Below are positions 35,188 to 44,663 of a DNA stretch of 64,000 bases, piece by piece. Under the pieces are notes generated by a model that was given only the letters and a program-made list of their open reading frames with translations, did no database searches and was not told the DNA's origin. The position numbers were made by a program, and so were the translations under genes. The number at the start of each line of letters is the position of its first letter. Position 1 is the first letter of the stretch. Source of the DNA: Paenochrobactrum gallinarii (GTDB lineage Bacteria; Pseudomonadota; Alphaproteobacteria; Rhizobiales; Rhizobiaceae); assembly GCF_014205685.1 (NCBI RefSeq), contig NZ_JACIIU010000005.1, positions 62,001-126,000 on the forward strand, read 5' to 3'.

Positions 35188-36396
35188 TTAGCCCATTTTA
35201 CAACCGGCAGCTTCCGGATCGAGGAATGACTTACCAGCTGATACAACATCAGCATAATCGACTTTGTCTTTCATCTCGGACTTGGCCTTACCCTTCAGGA
35301 GATAGTAATCTTTGATAACCTGATGGTCGCCGCCACGGATAAGCTCTTCTCCGGTAAGACCGGCATATTTCATGTCATTCAACACTTTAGCTACAGCTTC
35401 ACCATCGGTGCTGCCAGCCTGTACGGCTGCATCAATCAGCAGCTTGGTCATCAGATATGAACCAGCCAGCGAATAGTTCGGGCTTTCGCCATATTTAGCC
35501 TGCGTCAGTACTGCCAATTCATTATTGGTTGGCGCATCCACACCATGCCAATATTGCGCGCCAAAATAAACATCTTCGCTCAAATCCGCACCAAGACCTT
35601 CAAATTGCTCAAGGCCGGACGCCCATGCAACCACAATTTTCATGCGTTCTTTAAGGCCGAAACTGATGGCCTGACGCAATGTGTCAGAAGACTGCGCACC
35701 AAAGTTCAGGATCAGCAATGCATCCGGCTTTGCTGCAATCGCATTGGTCAGATAACCACTGAATTCTTTTTCGGTCAGCGAGTGATAGCTGTTACCGACA
35801 TGCTCGGCGCCTTTTTCTTTGAAGACGTTTTTAGCAGCATTGAGCAAGCCGTCACCAAACACATATTGGGGCGTGATGGTGTACCAACGCTTAACTTCCG
35901 GCATCTGTTCGATGATCGGGCGAACCGTCTGTTCGATCGCACCAAATGTCGGCACACTCCAGCGATAAGTACCGGCATTGCAATCCACGCCTGTCAGTTC
36001 ATCCGCACCGGCTGTGGTAAAGAAAGTTGCCTTGGCTTTGGTCGCTTCTTTGCCCATGGCGAGCGATTCAGAAGACAAAATTCCACCAGCAAAGAGCTTG
36101 ATACCATTTTGCTCGATCGCATCCTGCATTTTACGAACAGCAGTGGCTGGCTTGCCTTCTGTGTCCATATCGAAGGTTTTAACTTTGATACCGTGCTTCT
36201 TTTCCGCCTCTTCTGCTGCGATGATAGCGCCCATCGAGGCATATTTTCCGTTGGCCGCAAATGCACCGGAAATAGGCACAGGAATACCGATATTTAATGT
36301 ATCCGTTGCTGCCCATGCGCTGCGAATAAGACCTGGCATTGCCAGTGTGGTACCAGCCAAAGCAGAATAGGTCAAGAATTGACGTCTTGATATCAT
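35188..36396 (-). CDS. ABC substrate-binding protein, Tat leader (cassette 2)
   Basis: 402-aa Liv-type receptor with a twin-arginine leader (ISRRQFLTYSALAG, then a SAWA cleavage site). The mature part (LNIGIPVPISGAFAANGKY) resembles the amide/urea/short-chain-acid-binding branch more than LivK. It begins the operon receptor-H-M-G-F-M20-MlrC-GntR. Ligand unknown. Confidence 0.93.
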   Translation of the reverse strand: MISRRQFLTYSALAGTTLAMPGLIRSAWAATDTLNIGIPVPISGAFAANGKYASMGAIIAAEEAEKKHGIKVKTFDMDTEGKPATAVRKMQDAIEQNGIKLFAGGILSSESLAMGKEATKAKATFFTTAGADELTGVDCNAGTYRWSVPTFGAIEQTVRPIIEQMPEVKRWYTITPQYVFGDGLLNAAKNVFKEKGAEHVGNSYHSLTEKEFSGYLTNAIAAKPDALLILNFGAQSSDTLRQAISFGLKERMKIVVAWASGLEQFEGLGADLSEDVYFGAQYWHGVDAPTNNELAVLTQAKYGESPNYSLAGSYLMTKLLIDAAVQAGSTDGEAVAKVLNDMKYAGLTGEELIRGGDHQVIKDYYLLKGKAKSEMKDKVDYADVVSAGKSFLDPEAAGCKMG

Positions 36397-36732
36397 ACCT
36401 AATTGTTCCCTTTTATAACATCTCTTTTAGTAGAGATCGTTATAACTATACGCATAGATTATCTGAACTGTCTACGGGTAAAAATCAGGTAGATAACATT
36501 CAATATAAGTCATTGAATATATTGTATTTATAACAACTAAATGGCCGTTTACCGGCAATTAAATTTGATAAGATTTTTGCGAGTATTGCAGGATATTGAA
36601 TTAGATTCTTCTATATTTCAAATTCTGCTAAAATACATGCGGCGCGACACTATAAACATAAGTCATATCTAAATTACTGGGTTTTTAATGCATCGCGCCG
36701 CAATCAATCTACTATGATTTTGCGATATTATC
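36397..36732. promoter_or_regulatory. Intergenic region between cassettes 2 and 3
   Basis: 336 bp, AT-rich and without a coding frame. It must hold the promoter of the minus-strand receptor gene. Seen in it: the dyad ATCTCT-N6-AGAGAT (36420-36437) 25 bp upstream of the receptor start, a candidate operator for the GntR regulator, and a spaced inverted repeat TGCGGCGCGA / TCGCGCCGCA (36638-36647 and 36693-36702) next to the bdhA stop. Confidence 0.5.
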
Positions 36733-37524
36733 TTATTTAGCAGTCCAACCGCCATCAATGGAAATAGTGGTGCCGGTGATGGAACGTGCCCAATCCCCGC
36801 ACAGATAAAAAGCCATTTCGGCAATTTCATCCAGTCCGACAAATTGCTTGGTTGGCTGGCCTGCCAAAATCACATTTCTGATGGCTTCATCCTCGCTCAT
36901 GCCATGCGCCTTTGCCTGATCACGCACTTGCTTTTCAACCAATGGCGTCAACACAAAACCGGGACAAATTGCATTACATGTGATGCCATATTCTGCGCTT
37001 TCCAGCGCCACACCTTTGGTCAAACCAACCACGGCATGTTTGGTTGCAACATAAGGCGCTTTATTGACAGAGGCACGCAAACCATGTGCAGAAGCAATAT
37101 TGATGATGCGTCCCCAGCCAGCTTTTTTCATCAAAGGCAAAGCTGCATGGATGGTATGATAGCTGCTATCAAGCGAGATCTGTACAATCCGGTTGAAATC
37201 GGCATATTCAAACTGGTCAATCGGCTGCACTTTTTGAATGCCCGCATTATTAACCAGAATATCAATACGTCCAAACTGTTGAATAACAGCGGGTGCAAGG
37301 CCGGCACTTTGCGCATTATCGCTCAAATCTGCCTGAAAATAGACAGGTGCGTGTTTGGCTTCTTTTCCAGCAATTGCAAGTGCTTGCGCTGCCTCATCCG
37401 CGGCCTCCACCCCATGCATTGCAACTTGAAAACCCGCCTCACAATATCGTTTGGCAATTGCCAGCCCGATACCGCTGGTCGAGCCGGTAATAAGAGCAAT
37501 TTTGGGTTCCTGATGATCTGCCAT
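36733..37524 (-). CDS. bdhA: D-3-hydroxybutyrate dehydrogenase (SDR)
   Basis: 263-aa SDR: TGSTSGIGLA cofactor motif, NNAGIQ, catalytic Ser in INIASAHGLRAS, and YVATK. The HGLRAS...KAPYVATKHAVVGLTKG region and the GGWTAK terminus match 3-hydroxybutyrate dehydrogenases closely. It interconverts 3-hydroxybutyrate and acetoacetate with NAD. Directly after the acetoacetyl-CoA synthetase (6-bp gap), together making a ketone-body route. Confidence 0.88.
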   Translation of the reverse strand: MADHQEPKIALITGSTSGIGLAIAKRYCEAGFQVAMHGVEAADEAAQALAIAGKEAKHAPVYFQADLSDNAQSAGLAPAVIQQFGRIDILVNNAGIQKVQPIDQFEYADFNRIVQISLDSSYHTIHAALPLMKKAGWGRIINIASAHGLRASVNKAPYVATKHAVVGLTKGVALESAEYGITCNAICPGFVLTPLVEKQVRDQAKAHGMSEDEAIRNVILAGQPTKQFVGLDEIAEMAFYLCGDWARSITGTTISIDGGWTAK

Positions 37525-37529
37525 AGGGT

Positions 37530-39509
37530 TCAGTCTTTCAGTTCAGCAATATTTTGATAAAGCGCAAGCGCTTCAGGGTTCATCAACGCATCCAGATTTT
37601 TAACCGTACGCCCGTGGATCGTATCTCGTACGGCAATTTCGGAAATTTTCCCCGAACGCGTACGCGGTATGGCTGAAATCGCTATAATTTTAGCCGGTAC
37701 GTGACGCGGGCTGGCACCTGAGCGGATGCGACTACGAATGGTCTGACGCAGTTCATCAGTTAAAACTTCGTGGGCTTTAAGCTTCACAAACAGCACAATG
37801 CGCTGATCGCCATGAATATCCTGACCAACTGTCACCGCTTCTTCAACGGCATCAATCGTTTCCACCTGCCGATAAATTTCAGATGTTCCGATCCGTACAC
37901 CACCCGGATTTAAGGTCGTGTCGGAGCGACCATGAATAATATAGCCACCGGAAAATCGCTTTTCAGCAAAATCGCCATGTGCCCAGAGACCGGTAAAGCG
38001 CTCAAAATAAGCTGCATGATAACGGGAGCCGTCATCATCACCCCAGAATTTCACCGGCATGGATAAATGCGCATTACGGCATACAAGTTCACCGGATTGT
38101 CCGTTTTCACTTGGCACTTCGGGACGTGGTAAAGGCTGCGCTGCATCATCCAGCACATCCAAATCCATGCCCAGCATTGCGCCTTGCAACTCACCGCGCC
38201 AAACAGCTTGCAAAGGATTACCACCTAAAAAGCAGGCGCAAATATCCGTACCTCCAGATATGGAAGCCAAATGCACATCATTTTTCCACTTTTGATAAAT
38301 ATAATCAAAAGCAGACGGAATAAGCGCTGAGCCTGTAGATAAAATAGTTCTCAAGGATGAAAGATCATGGCTTTCAATGGGGCTAAGACCTGCATTATTA
38401 CAAGCATCAATAAATTTGGCCGAGGTGCCAAATGTTGCAATCTGCTCCGCATCAATCAGATCAATGAGCCGTGACTGAGCCGGATAAGCAGGATTGCCGT
38501 CATAGGTGATAAGTGTTGCCCCCAAAGCCAAGGCTGACACCTGCCAGTTCCACATCATCCAACCGCAAGTGGTGAAATAGAAAAAGCGCTCATTGGCCTG
38601 AATATCACTTTGCAGTTTCAGTTCTTTGAGATGCTGCAACAGCAAGCCACCGGCAGAATGCGTGATACATTTCGGCACGCCAGTGGTGCCGGAAGAATAA
38701 AGGATTGCCAAAGGCGCATTAAATGGCATTGGCACAAAATCAATTTTACGCGGAGAATATTGCTGCAACAGAGCATCAAATTGATGGGTGGCAACGCCAT
38801 CAACAGCTTCAAGGCGTTGCTCACTGATTAAAATAAGCTGTTCCGGCTTAGCGGTTGCGCAAACTTCTCGAATTGTCGGCAACACATCAATTTTTTTACC
38901 GGCATATTGATAAGTAGCAACTGCAATCAGCACTTTTGGAGCAATTTGGCTTAAGCGATCAGAGGCGCTGGCAGGGCCAAAATCCGGTGAACAAGACGAC
39001 CAGATTGCACCCAAACTGCTGGTCGCCAGATAGCCGATGATGGCTTCAATATCATGGGTTACAATAGCGCCGACACGGTCACCTTTGCTAACACCCATTG
39101 CCTGCAAAGCCTGCGCCAGACTTGACACTTTATCATAAAGTTCTTTGCGGGTAATTGTGCGCCTTGTGCCGTCATCGCGATGCGCAATGATAGCCAGCCT
39201 CTTATCTGGTTCGCGCAACATGTTTTCGGCATAATTTAAACGGCTATCAGGAAAAAAACGCACATCTCTGATATTATCGGATGTAGCGACAGCGCGTTCG
39301 CCCTTTTCACCGATAATATCTAACTCATCCCAGAGCGCACTATAAAATGCTTCAGGCGCGGACACAGACCAATTGAGCAAACCCTGATAATCATCCGGCT
39401 CACAGCCATGCTGAGTGCGTGTTTTTTCTGCAAATTTAAAAAGCGCCGAAGCCTCAATTCTCGCTCTCGAAGGATGCCAAATAATCCGGTTCTCAATGGC
39501 TTCATTCAT
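37530..39509 (-). CDS. aacS: Acetoacetyl-CoA synthetase
   Basis: 659-aa ANL ligase that converts acetoacetate, ATP and CoA to acetoacetyl-CoA. The YSSGTTGVPK P-loop, GGTDICACFLGG and the N-terminal extension WHPSRARIEASALFKF that marks the acetoacetate-CoA ligase branch are visible; the C-terminal catalytic Lys lies in PRTRSGKISE. The start at 39509 has a GAGG at suitable spacing and overlaps the mmsB stop by eight bases. It completes the pathway of 3-hydroxybutyrate use. Confidence 0.92.
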   Translation of the reverse strand: MNEAIENRIIWHPSRARIEASALFKFAEKTRTQHGCEPDDYQGLLNWSVSAPEAFYSALWDELDIIGEKGERAVATSDNIRDVRFFPDSRLNYAENMLREPDKRLAIIAHRDDGTRRTITRKELYDKVSSLAQALQAMGVSKGDRVGAIVTHDIEAIIGYLATSSLGAIWSSCSPDFGPASASDRLSQIAPKVLIAVATYQYAGKKIDVLPTIREVCATAKPEQLILISEQRLEAVDGVATHQFDALLQQYSPRKIDFVPMPFNAPLAILYSSGTTGVPKCITHSAGGLLLQHLKELKLQSDIQANERFFYFTTCGWMMWNWQVSALALGATLITYDGNPAYPAQSRLIDLIDAEQIATFGTSAKFIDACNNAGLSPIESHDLSSLRTILSTGSALIPSAFDYIYQKWKNDVHLASISGGTDICACFLGGNPLQAVWRGELQGAMLGMDLDVLDDAAQPLPRPEVPSENGQSGELVCRNAHLSMPVKFWGDDDGSRYHAAYFERFTGLWAHGDFAEKRFSGGYIIHGRSDTTLNPGGVRIGTSEIYRQVETIDAVEEAVTVGQDIHGDQRIVLFVKLKAHEVLTDELRQTIRSRIRSGASPRHVPAKIIAISAIPRTRSGKISEIAVRDTIHGRTVKNLDALMNPEALALYQNIAELKD

Positions 39510-40389
39510 CAGCATGACCTCGCAGCATTTTAATGATGCCTGAAAAATCTTTTGCGCCATTACCGTCATTTGTAAAGCGCTGATAAAGTTCAGTCGCATT
39601 GGCACCAAGAGGGGTAGACGCGCCAGCCTGATGAGCGGCCTCTTGCGAAAGCAGCAAATCTTTGAGCATTAATCCAGCTGCAAAACCGGGAATATAATCA
39701 TTGTTGGCAGGTGACGTTGGCACGGGGCCTGGAACCGGACAATAAGATGTCAATGCCCAGCACTGACCGGATGAGGTTGACGCGACATCAAACAAGGCCT
39801 GATGTGATAGTCCCAGCTTTTCCCCCAGAGCAAAAGCTTCAGAAACCGCAATCATCGAGATACCGAGGATCATATTATTACAGATTTTTGCCGCCTGCCC
39901 CGCGCCATTTTCACCGCAATGAACAATCTTTTTGCCCATCGCTTTTAAAATTGGCTCTGCCAATGCAAAAGCTTTTTCAGTGCCGCCGCACATGAAGGTC
40001 AAAGTGCCTTGCTGTGCACCGCCTGTGCCGCCTGAAACCGGTGCATCAACAGACAAATGATTATCCAATGCCGCCAATGCGTGTGCCTTGTTGGCGCTTT
40101 CCACATCAATCGTTGAGCAATCAATTAATAAGCTATTGGCTGGTAAAGATGACTTGACCAACTGATAAACCGATAAAACATGCTCCCCTTTCGGCAACAT
40201 AGTGATGACGACATCAGCCGACATCACAGCCTGCTCAGCCGTTCCTGCAATTTTAATGCCAAGCTTTTCAGCTTCTTTGCAGCTTGCGTCAGAAAGATCA
40301 AAACCAACCACTTCATGATTTGCTTTGGTCAGATTGAGTGCCATTGGCAATCCCATATTACCGAGGCCGATAAAAGCAATTTTAGACAT
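39502..40389 (-). CDS. mmsB: 3-hydroxyisobutyrate dehydrogenase (beta-hydroxyacid dehydrogenase family)
   Basis: 295-aa NAD-dependent enzyme: GLGNMGLPMA cofactor site, DAPVSGGTGGA substrate motif and catalytic Lys in GQAAKICNNM. Full MmsB length and end. It oxidises 3-hydroxyisobutyrate to methylmalonate semialdehyde in valine breakdown, but here it sits in an operon with a GMC oxidase and an importer, so a related hydroxy acid may be the actual substrate. Confidence 0.9.
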   Translation of the reverse strand: MSKIAFIGLGNMGLPMALNLTKANHEVVGFDLSDASCKEAEKLGIKIAGTAEQAVMSADVVITMLPKGEHVLSVYQLVKSSLPANSLLIDCSTIDVESANKAHALAALDNHLSVDAPVSGGTGGAQQGTLTFMCGGTEKAFALAEPILKAMGKKIVHCGENGAGQAAKICNNMILGISMIAVSEAFALGEKLGLSHQALFDVASTSSGQCWALTSYCPVPGPVPTSPANNDYIPGFAAGLMLKDLLLSQEAAHQAGASTPLGANATELYQRFTNDGNGAKDFSGIIKMLRGHADE

Positions 40390-40400
40390 TTTGAATTCCT

Positions 40401-41996
40401 TTAACGGTTATCAGCGAGGATCATGTCGGCGGCTTTTTCCGCAATCATGATGGTCGGAGAGTTGGTATTTCCAGACGTGATGCGCGGCATGACGGAGGCA
40501 TCCACCACACGCAAACCTTTGAGTTTTCGGAAACGCAAACGCGCATCCACAACACTTTCCTCATCATTGCCCATGCGCAATGTGCCGACCGGATGGAAAA
40601 TCGTCGTGCCGATATCACCTGCCGACTTGACCAGTTCTTCATCCGTTTGCGCCGCAGTTCCGGGCAGATATTCTTCCGGCCTGAACTTTGCAAAAGACGG
40701 TTGCTTTACGATTTCGCGTGTCAATTTAATGGCGTTGACCGCGACTTTCCGGTCTTCATCGGTCGATAGATAATTAGGGCGAATATCCGGCTGCACTTTA
40801 TAATCAGGGCTGCTGATATGCACCGAACCACGGCTTTCAGGGCGCAAGTTACAAACACTTGCTGTAATGGCCGGAAATGTGTGAACGGGATCGCCGAATT
40901 TATCGAGCGACACCGGCTGCACATGATATTCCAGATCAGCGGTTTGTTTCTCAGCAGATGATTTGGTGAAAACACCAAGCTGACTAGGTGCCATCGACAT
41001 CGGCCCCGAACGCTTCAAAGCATATTCCAAACCGATCTTGGCTTTGCCCATCAGCGAAGAGGCTTTTTCATTAAGTGTCTGCACACCGGAAACTTTATAA
41101 ACCATGCGCAACTGCAAATGATCTTGCAGATTTTCGCCGACATTTTTGACTTCAACTTTGGTTTCAACGCCAGCTTTTTGCAGGACAGCACCATTGCCAA
41201 TGCCGGAAAGTTCAAGAATTTGCGGCGAACCGATAGCGCCGGCTGAAAGAATAGTCTCTTTACGCGCCGTTGCTGTTTTCAGTCCGCCTTGGTGATGAAA
41301 TTCGACACCCGCCACGGCTCCATCTTTCAGTAGCAAACGTTTGACTTGCGCTTTGGTTAAAATGGTCAGGTTCTTGCGGTTTTTCGCAGGACGCAAAAAG
41401 GCTTTTGCCGTGTTCCAGCGCCAGCCGGAACGCTGATTAACGTCAAAATAGCCAGCGCCCTCATTATCACCGCGGTTAAAATCATCCGTTGCCGGAACAC
41501 CAATTTCACCCGCTGCTTTTTGGAAGGCATCCAGCACATCCCAACGCACACGCGCTTTCTCAACGCGCCATTCGCCGCCGGAACCGTGATGGCTGCTTTT
41601 ACCGCGATAATGATCTTCCGATTTCATAAAATAAGGCAGTACATCGTCCCATGCCCAGCCTTCGCAGCCAAGCTGGCGCCAGATATCATAATCCATCGCC
41701 TGCCCGCGCATATAGATCATGCCATTGATGGATGAGCAGCCACCCAAAACTTTACCGCGCGGATAGAGCAGCGAGCGACCATTCAGGTTTGGTTCAGCAA
41801 CCGTTTTAAAGCACCAGTCTGTGCGCGGATTGTTGATGCAATAGAGATAACCGACCGGAATATGCACCCAGTGATAATTATCATTGCCACCGGCTTCTAA
41901 CAGCAAAACGCGATTTTCCGGTCTTTCGGACAGGCGGTTGGCAAGAACGCAGCCCGCGCTACCCGCTCCGATGACGATATAGTCATATTCGCCCAT
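40401..41996 (-). CDS. GMC-family FAD-dependent alcohol oxidoreductase (choline/alcohol dehydrogenase-like)
   Basis: 531-aa flavoprotein with the FAD motif [20 protein letters not shown] at the N terminus, GMC signatures [14 protein letters not shown] and [15 protein letters not shown], and active-site His/Asn in [10 protein letters not shown] and TNSPT. It oxidises an alcohol to an aldehyde. Start at 41996, behind a GGAG. A hairpin at 42020-42041 separates it from livM of the same strand, and mmsB follows after 11 bp. Confidence 0.92.
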   Translation of the reverse strand: MGEYDYIVIGAGSAGCVLANRLSERPENRVLLLEAGGNDNYHWVHIPVGYLYCINNPRTDWCFKTVAEPNLNGRSLLYPRGKVLGGCSSINGMIYMRGQAMDYDIWRQLGCEGWAWDDVLPYFMKSEDHYRGKSSHHGSGGEWRVEKARVRWDVLDAFQKAAGEIGVPATDDFNRGDNEGAGYFDVNQRSGWRWNTAKAFLRPAKNRKNLTILTKAQVKRLLLKDGAVAGVEFHHQGGLKTATARKETILSAGAIGSPQILELSGIGNGAVLQKAGVETKVEVKNVGENLQDHLQLRMVYKVSGVQTLNEKASSLMGKAKIGLEYALKRSGPMSMAPSQLGVFTKSSAEKQTADLEYHVQPVSLDKFGDPVHTFPAITASVCNLRPESRGSVHISSPDYKVQPDIRPNYLSTDEDRKVAVNAIKLTREIVKQPSFAKFRPEEYLPGTAAQTDEELVKSAGDIGTTIFHPVGTLRMGNDEESVVDARLRFRKLKGLRVVDASVMPRITSGNTNSPTIMIAEKAADMILADNR

Positions 41997-42019
41997 AATT
42001 TTCTCCACACCTCCCCTGT

Positions 42020-42041
42020 CCCGCGTCAGCCAAGACGCGGG
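42020..42041 (-). other. Stem-loop between LivM and GMC genes
   Basis: CCCGCGTC-N6-GACGCGGG, an 8-bp perfect stem within the operon. No T-run on the minus strand, so probably an mRNA-processing or attenuating hairpin. Confidence 0.6.
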
Positions 42042-42071
42042 CGGAGATATTTCATTTCAGCAATTTAAAAC

Positions 42072-43070
42072 TTACTTGCGGTGTTCGAAGCCGAGCATCC
42101 GGCCAAACCTGGAGGCGTAGAACTCCCCAACCAGACCACGACGGAACACCAGCACACAGGCCATAAACACAACGCCCGTGATAATCGTTACCGGTATATC
42201 GGATGTCGCCAGATAGTTCTGCAATGTCACAACAAGTCCGGCTCCAAAAATCGGTCCTGTCATGGTGCCGATGCCACCAAGCAAGGTCATCAGGATCACT
42301 TCACCCGACATTTGCCATGTCACATCGGTAAGAGTTGCAAACTGGAACACCAATGCTTTCAGCCCGCCCGCAAGACCTGCCAGTGTGGCCGACATCACAA
42401 AGGCGCCAAGCTTATACATCTGCACATTATAGCCGAGTGAAATAGCGCGCTGTTCATTCTCACGGATGGATTTCAAAATCATACCAAACGGCGAATTGAT
42501 AAAGCGCCAGATCACAAAAACAGCCAGAATGAAGATCGCCAAAACGGTGTAATACATGTTGAGCTGAACATTGAGATCAAGCAAACCAAACAGAAAACCG
42601 CGCGGCACCCCCTGCAAGCCGTCTTCACCACGGGTGAAGGGCGCCTGCAAACAGAAGAAGTAAAACATCTGCGACAGAGCCAGTGTGATCATCGCAAAGT
42701 AAATACCCTGACGACGAATGGCGAAAAAGCCGATCACCAGTCCGAGCACTGCCGCCCCCGCCATGCCGACGATGAGGCCGAGTTCAGGGGTAATGCCCCA
42801 TTCTTTCACCGCATAGCCGGTGAAATAAGCAGCGCCCCCAAAGAAAGCCGCATGGCCGAAAGATAGAAGCCCCGTGTAACCAAGCAGCAGATTGAAAGCG
42901 CAGGCAAACATTGCGAAGGTTAAAAGCTTCATTAAAAAGATCGGATAGACAAACATTGGCGCTATAAGAAATAGTCCCAGACCAATGAGGATCAATGCAG
43001 TTTTTACCGGACTGAAAGATGCCTGTTTTGCATGTTGCTGCACGGATGTTGCATCAAGAGTATTCGACAT
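42072..43070 (-). CDS. LivM-like ABC permease (cassette 3)
   Basis: 332-aa HAAT permease: LLLGYTGLLSFGHAAFFGGAAYFTGY and IRENEQRAISLGYNVQMYKLG are typical. Start 43070 chosen for spacing to AAGG; an ATG at 43079 overlapping livH is possible. Intact. Confidence 0.93.
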   Translation of the reverse strand: MSNTLDATSVQQHAKQASFSPVKTALILIGLGLFLIAPMFVYPIFLMKLLTFAMFACAFNLLLGYTGLLSFGHAAFFGGAAYFTGYAVKEWGITPELGLIVGMAGAAVLGLVIGFFAIRRQGIYFAMITLALSQMFYFFCLQAPFTRGEDGLQGVPRGFLFGLLDLNVQLNMYYTVLAIFILAVFVIWRFINSPFGMILKSIRENEQRAISLGYNVQMYKLGAFVMSATLAGLAGGLKALVFQFATLTDVTWQMSGEVILMTLLGGIGTMTGPIFGAGLVVTLQNYLATSDIPVTIITGVVFMACVLVFRRGLVGEFYASRFGRMLGFEHRK

Positions 43071-43071
43071 A

Positions 43072-43959
43072 TCAGGCATCCTTTCCGAACAGTCCCGCAG
43101 GGCGGATAAGAAGAACGATCGCCATAATCACGAAGATCACAATATTGGATGCCTCGGGATAGAAAACCTTCGTCAAACCTTCTGCGACACCCAGCATAAA
43201 GCCGGTGACAATCGCACCCATAATGGAGCCCATACCGCCGACAACAACGACCGCAAACACCACGATAATCAGGTTGGTGCCCATCAATGGCGACACCTGA
43301 TAAATCGGTGCGGCCAGCACACCGGTAAAGCCTGCAAGACCAGCACCCAGTGCATAGGTCAGCGTCAGCAATACCGGGACGTTAATACCGAAAACCTGAA
43401 CAAGTGTCGGGTTCTCTGTGGCTGCACGCAAATAAGAGCCAAGGCGCGTTTTCTCGATCAATGCCCATGTGGCGACACAAACGACAAGCGATGCCACCAC
43501 CACAAAAGCACGGTAATTAGGCAGGAACATAAAGCCTAAATTTGTACCGCCTGCGAGTTGCGGTGGCACGGAATAAGGTTGCCCTGCCGCACCATAAAGC
43601 CAGCGGAAAGTACCTTCCACGGCAAGCGCCAAGCCGAAAGTAAACAGCAAGCCATAAAGATGATCGAGATCATAAAGGCGCGAGAGCATAAAGCGCTCAA
43701 CAAACGCGCCAAACAAACCAACGATGAGAGGTGTTACGAACAGTGCCACCCAAAAATTCATGCCGAAATATTGCAAGCCTAAATAGGCTACAAATGCGCC
43801 CAGCATGTATTGTGCGCCATGCGCAAAATTGATCACCCGCAGCAGGCCGAAAATGACCGCCAGACCAAGTGACAAAAGAGCATAAAAAGAACCATTGATA
43901 AGGCCAACGAGTAATTGCCCTAGCAATGCCTGAATTGGTATGCCGAAGATCATTGTCAT
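43072..43959 (-). CDS. LivH-like ABC permease (cassette 3)
   Basis: 295-aa HAAT permease with the LivH N terminus (LLGQLLVGLINGSFYALLSLGL), NFAHGAQYMLGAFVAY and VVVVGGMGSIMGAI. The ATG at 43959 follows the LivF stop by one base; 43953 is an alternative. Confidence 0.93.
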   Translation of the reverse strand: MTMIFGIPIQALLGQLLVGLINGSFYALLSLGLAVIFGLLRVINFAHGAQYMLGAFVAYLGLQYFGMNFWVALFVTPLIVGLFGAFVERFMLSRLYDLDHLYGLLFTFGLALAVEGTFRWLYGAAGQPYSVPPQLAGGTNLGFMFLPNYRAFVVVASLVVCVATWALIEKTRLGSYLRAATENPTLVQVFGINVPVLLTLTYALGAGLAGFTGVLAAPIYQVSPLMGTNLIIVVFAVVVVGGMGSIMGAIVTGFMLGVAEGLTKVFYPEASNIVIFVIMAIVLLIRPAGLFGKDA

Positions 43960-43960
43960 A

Positions 43961-44662
43961 TCAAACCCCCAGCACTTTATTGAGTTCGTCCATACGATCA
44001 GACAACTCATGAACCGGAAAATCACTGACCATCTGGCCGTGATCCATTAAATAAAAGCGGTCGGCTATTTTGCGTGCAAAGCGGAAATTCTGCTCCACCA
44101 GCACGACCGTCATGCCGCGCTCTTTGAGTTTCAAAAGCACTTCACCAATGCGCTGTACAATCACCGGCGCAAGCCCTTCTGTCGGCTCATCCAGCAGCAA
44201 AACTTTCACGCCGGTGCGCAAGATGCGCGCCATCGCCAGCATCTGTTGTTCGCCACCCGACAATTTGGTGCCAGGACTATTACGACGCTCCAGAAGGTTC
44301 GGAAACAGCTCGTAAATTTCATCCAGGCTCATGCCACCACTGGCAACAACAGGGGGAAGTTTTAAGTTTTCTTCAACCGTCAGCGTTGCAAAAATTCCGC
44401 GTTCTTCAGGTACAAATCCCATGCCGTAACGGGCGGTGCGATGCAGCGGCACGGACATCAAATCCTTGCCACCCAGTTTAATCGTGCCCTTACGCTTGCG
44501 GATAATGCCCATAATGGTGCGCAATGTGGTGGTTTTACCCACGCCGTTACGACCCAAAATTGTAATCATTTCACCTTCATTGACATGGAGATCAACGCCA
44601 TAAAGCGCCTGACTTTCGCCATACCATGCCTCAAGGCCGGAAACTTCGAGGAGTGCCGCCAT
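43961..44662 (-). CDS. LivF-like ABC ATPase (cassette 3)
   Basis: 233-aa ATPase with canonical Walker A GRNGVGKTTT, signature LSGGEQQM and Walker B VLLLDEPTEGLAP. ATG 44662 behind GGAGGAAG; longer in-frame reading lies in livG and is rejected. Confidence 0.94.
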   Translation of the reverse strand: MAALLEVSGLEAWYGESQALYGVDLHVNEGEMITILGRNGVGKTTTLRTIMGIIRKRKGTIKLGGKDLMSVPLHRTARYGMGFVPEERGIFATLTVEENLKLPPVVASGGMSLDEIYELFPNLLERRNSPGTKLSGGEQQMLAMARILRTGVKVLLLDEPTEGLAPVIVQRIGEVLLKLKERGMTVVLVEQNFRFARKIADRFYLMDHGQMVSDFPVHELSDRMDELNKVLGV

Positions 44663-44663
44663 C

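Noticed and set aside
35545-36297. 250-aa open frame on the plus strand
   Set aside because: It is antisense to the Tat-exported receptor gene, whose codon pattern and motifs are clear; the opposite frame has no recognisable domain.
36844-37557. 237-aa open frame on the plus strand
   Set aside because: Antisense shadow of the 3-hydroxybutyrate dehydrogenase gene, rich in Cys/His/Arg and without motifs.
37530-39608. Longer 692-aa acetoacetyl-CoA synthetase
   Set aside because: The extra 33 residues overlap the mmsB gene and do not match the family start; 39509 has the ribosome site.
42985-43539. 184-aa open frame on the plus strand
   Set aside because: Antisense shadow of livH/livM with low-complexity His/Asn/Arg composition.
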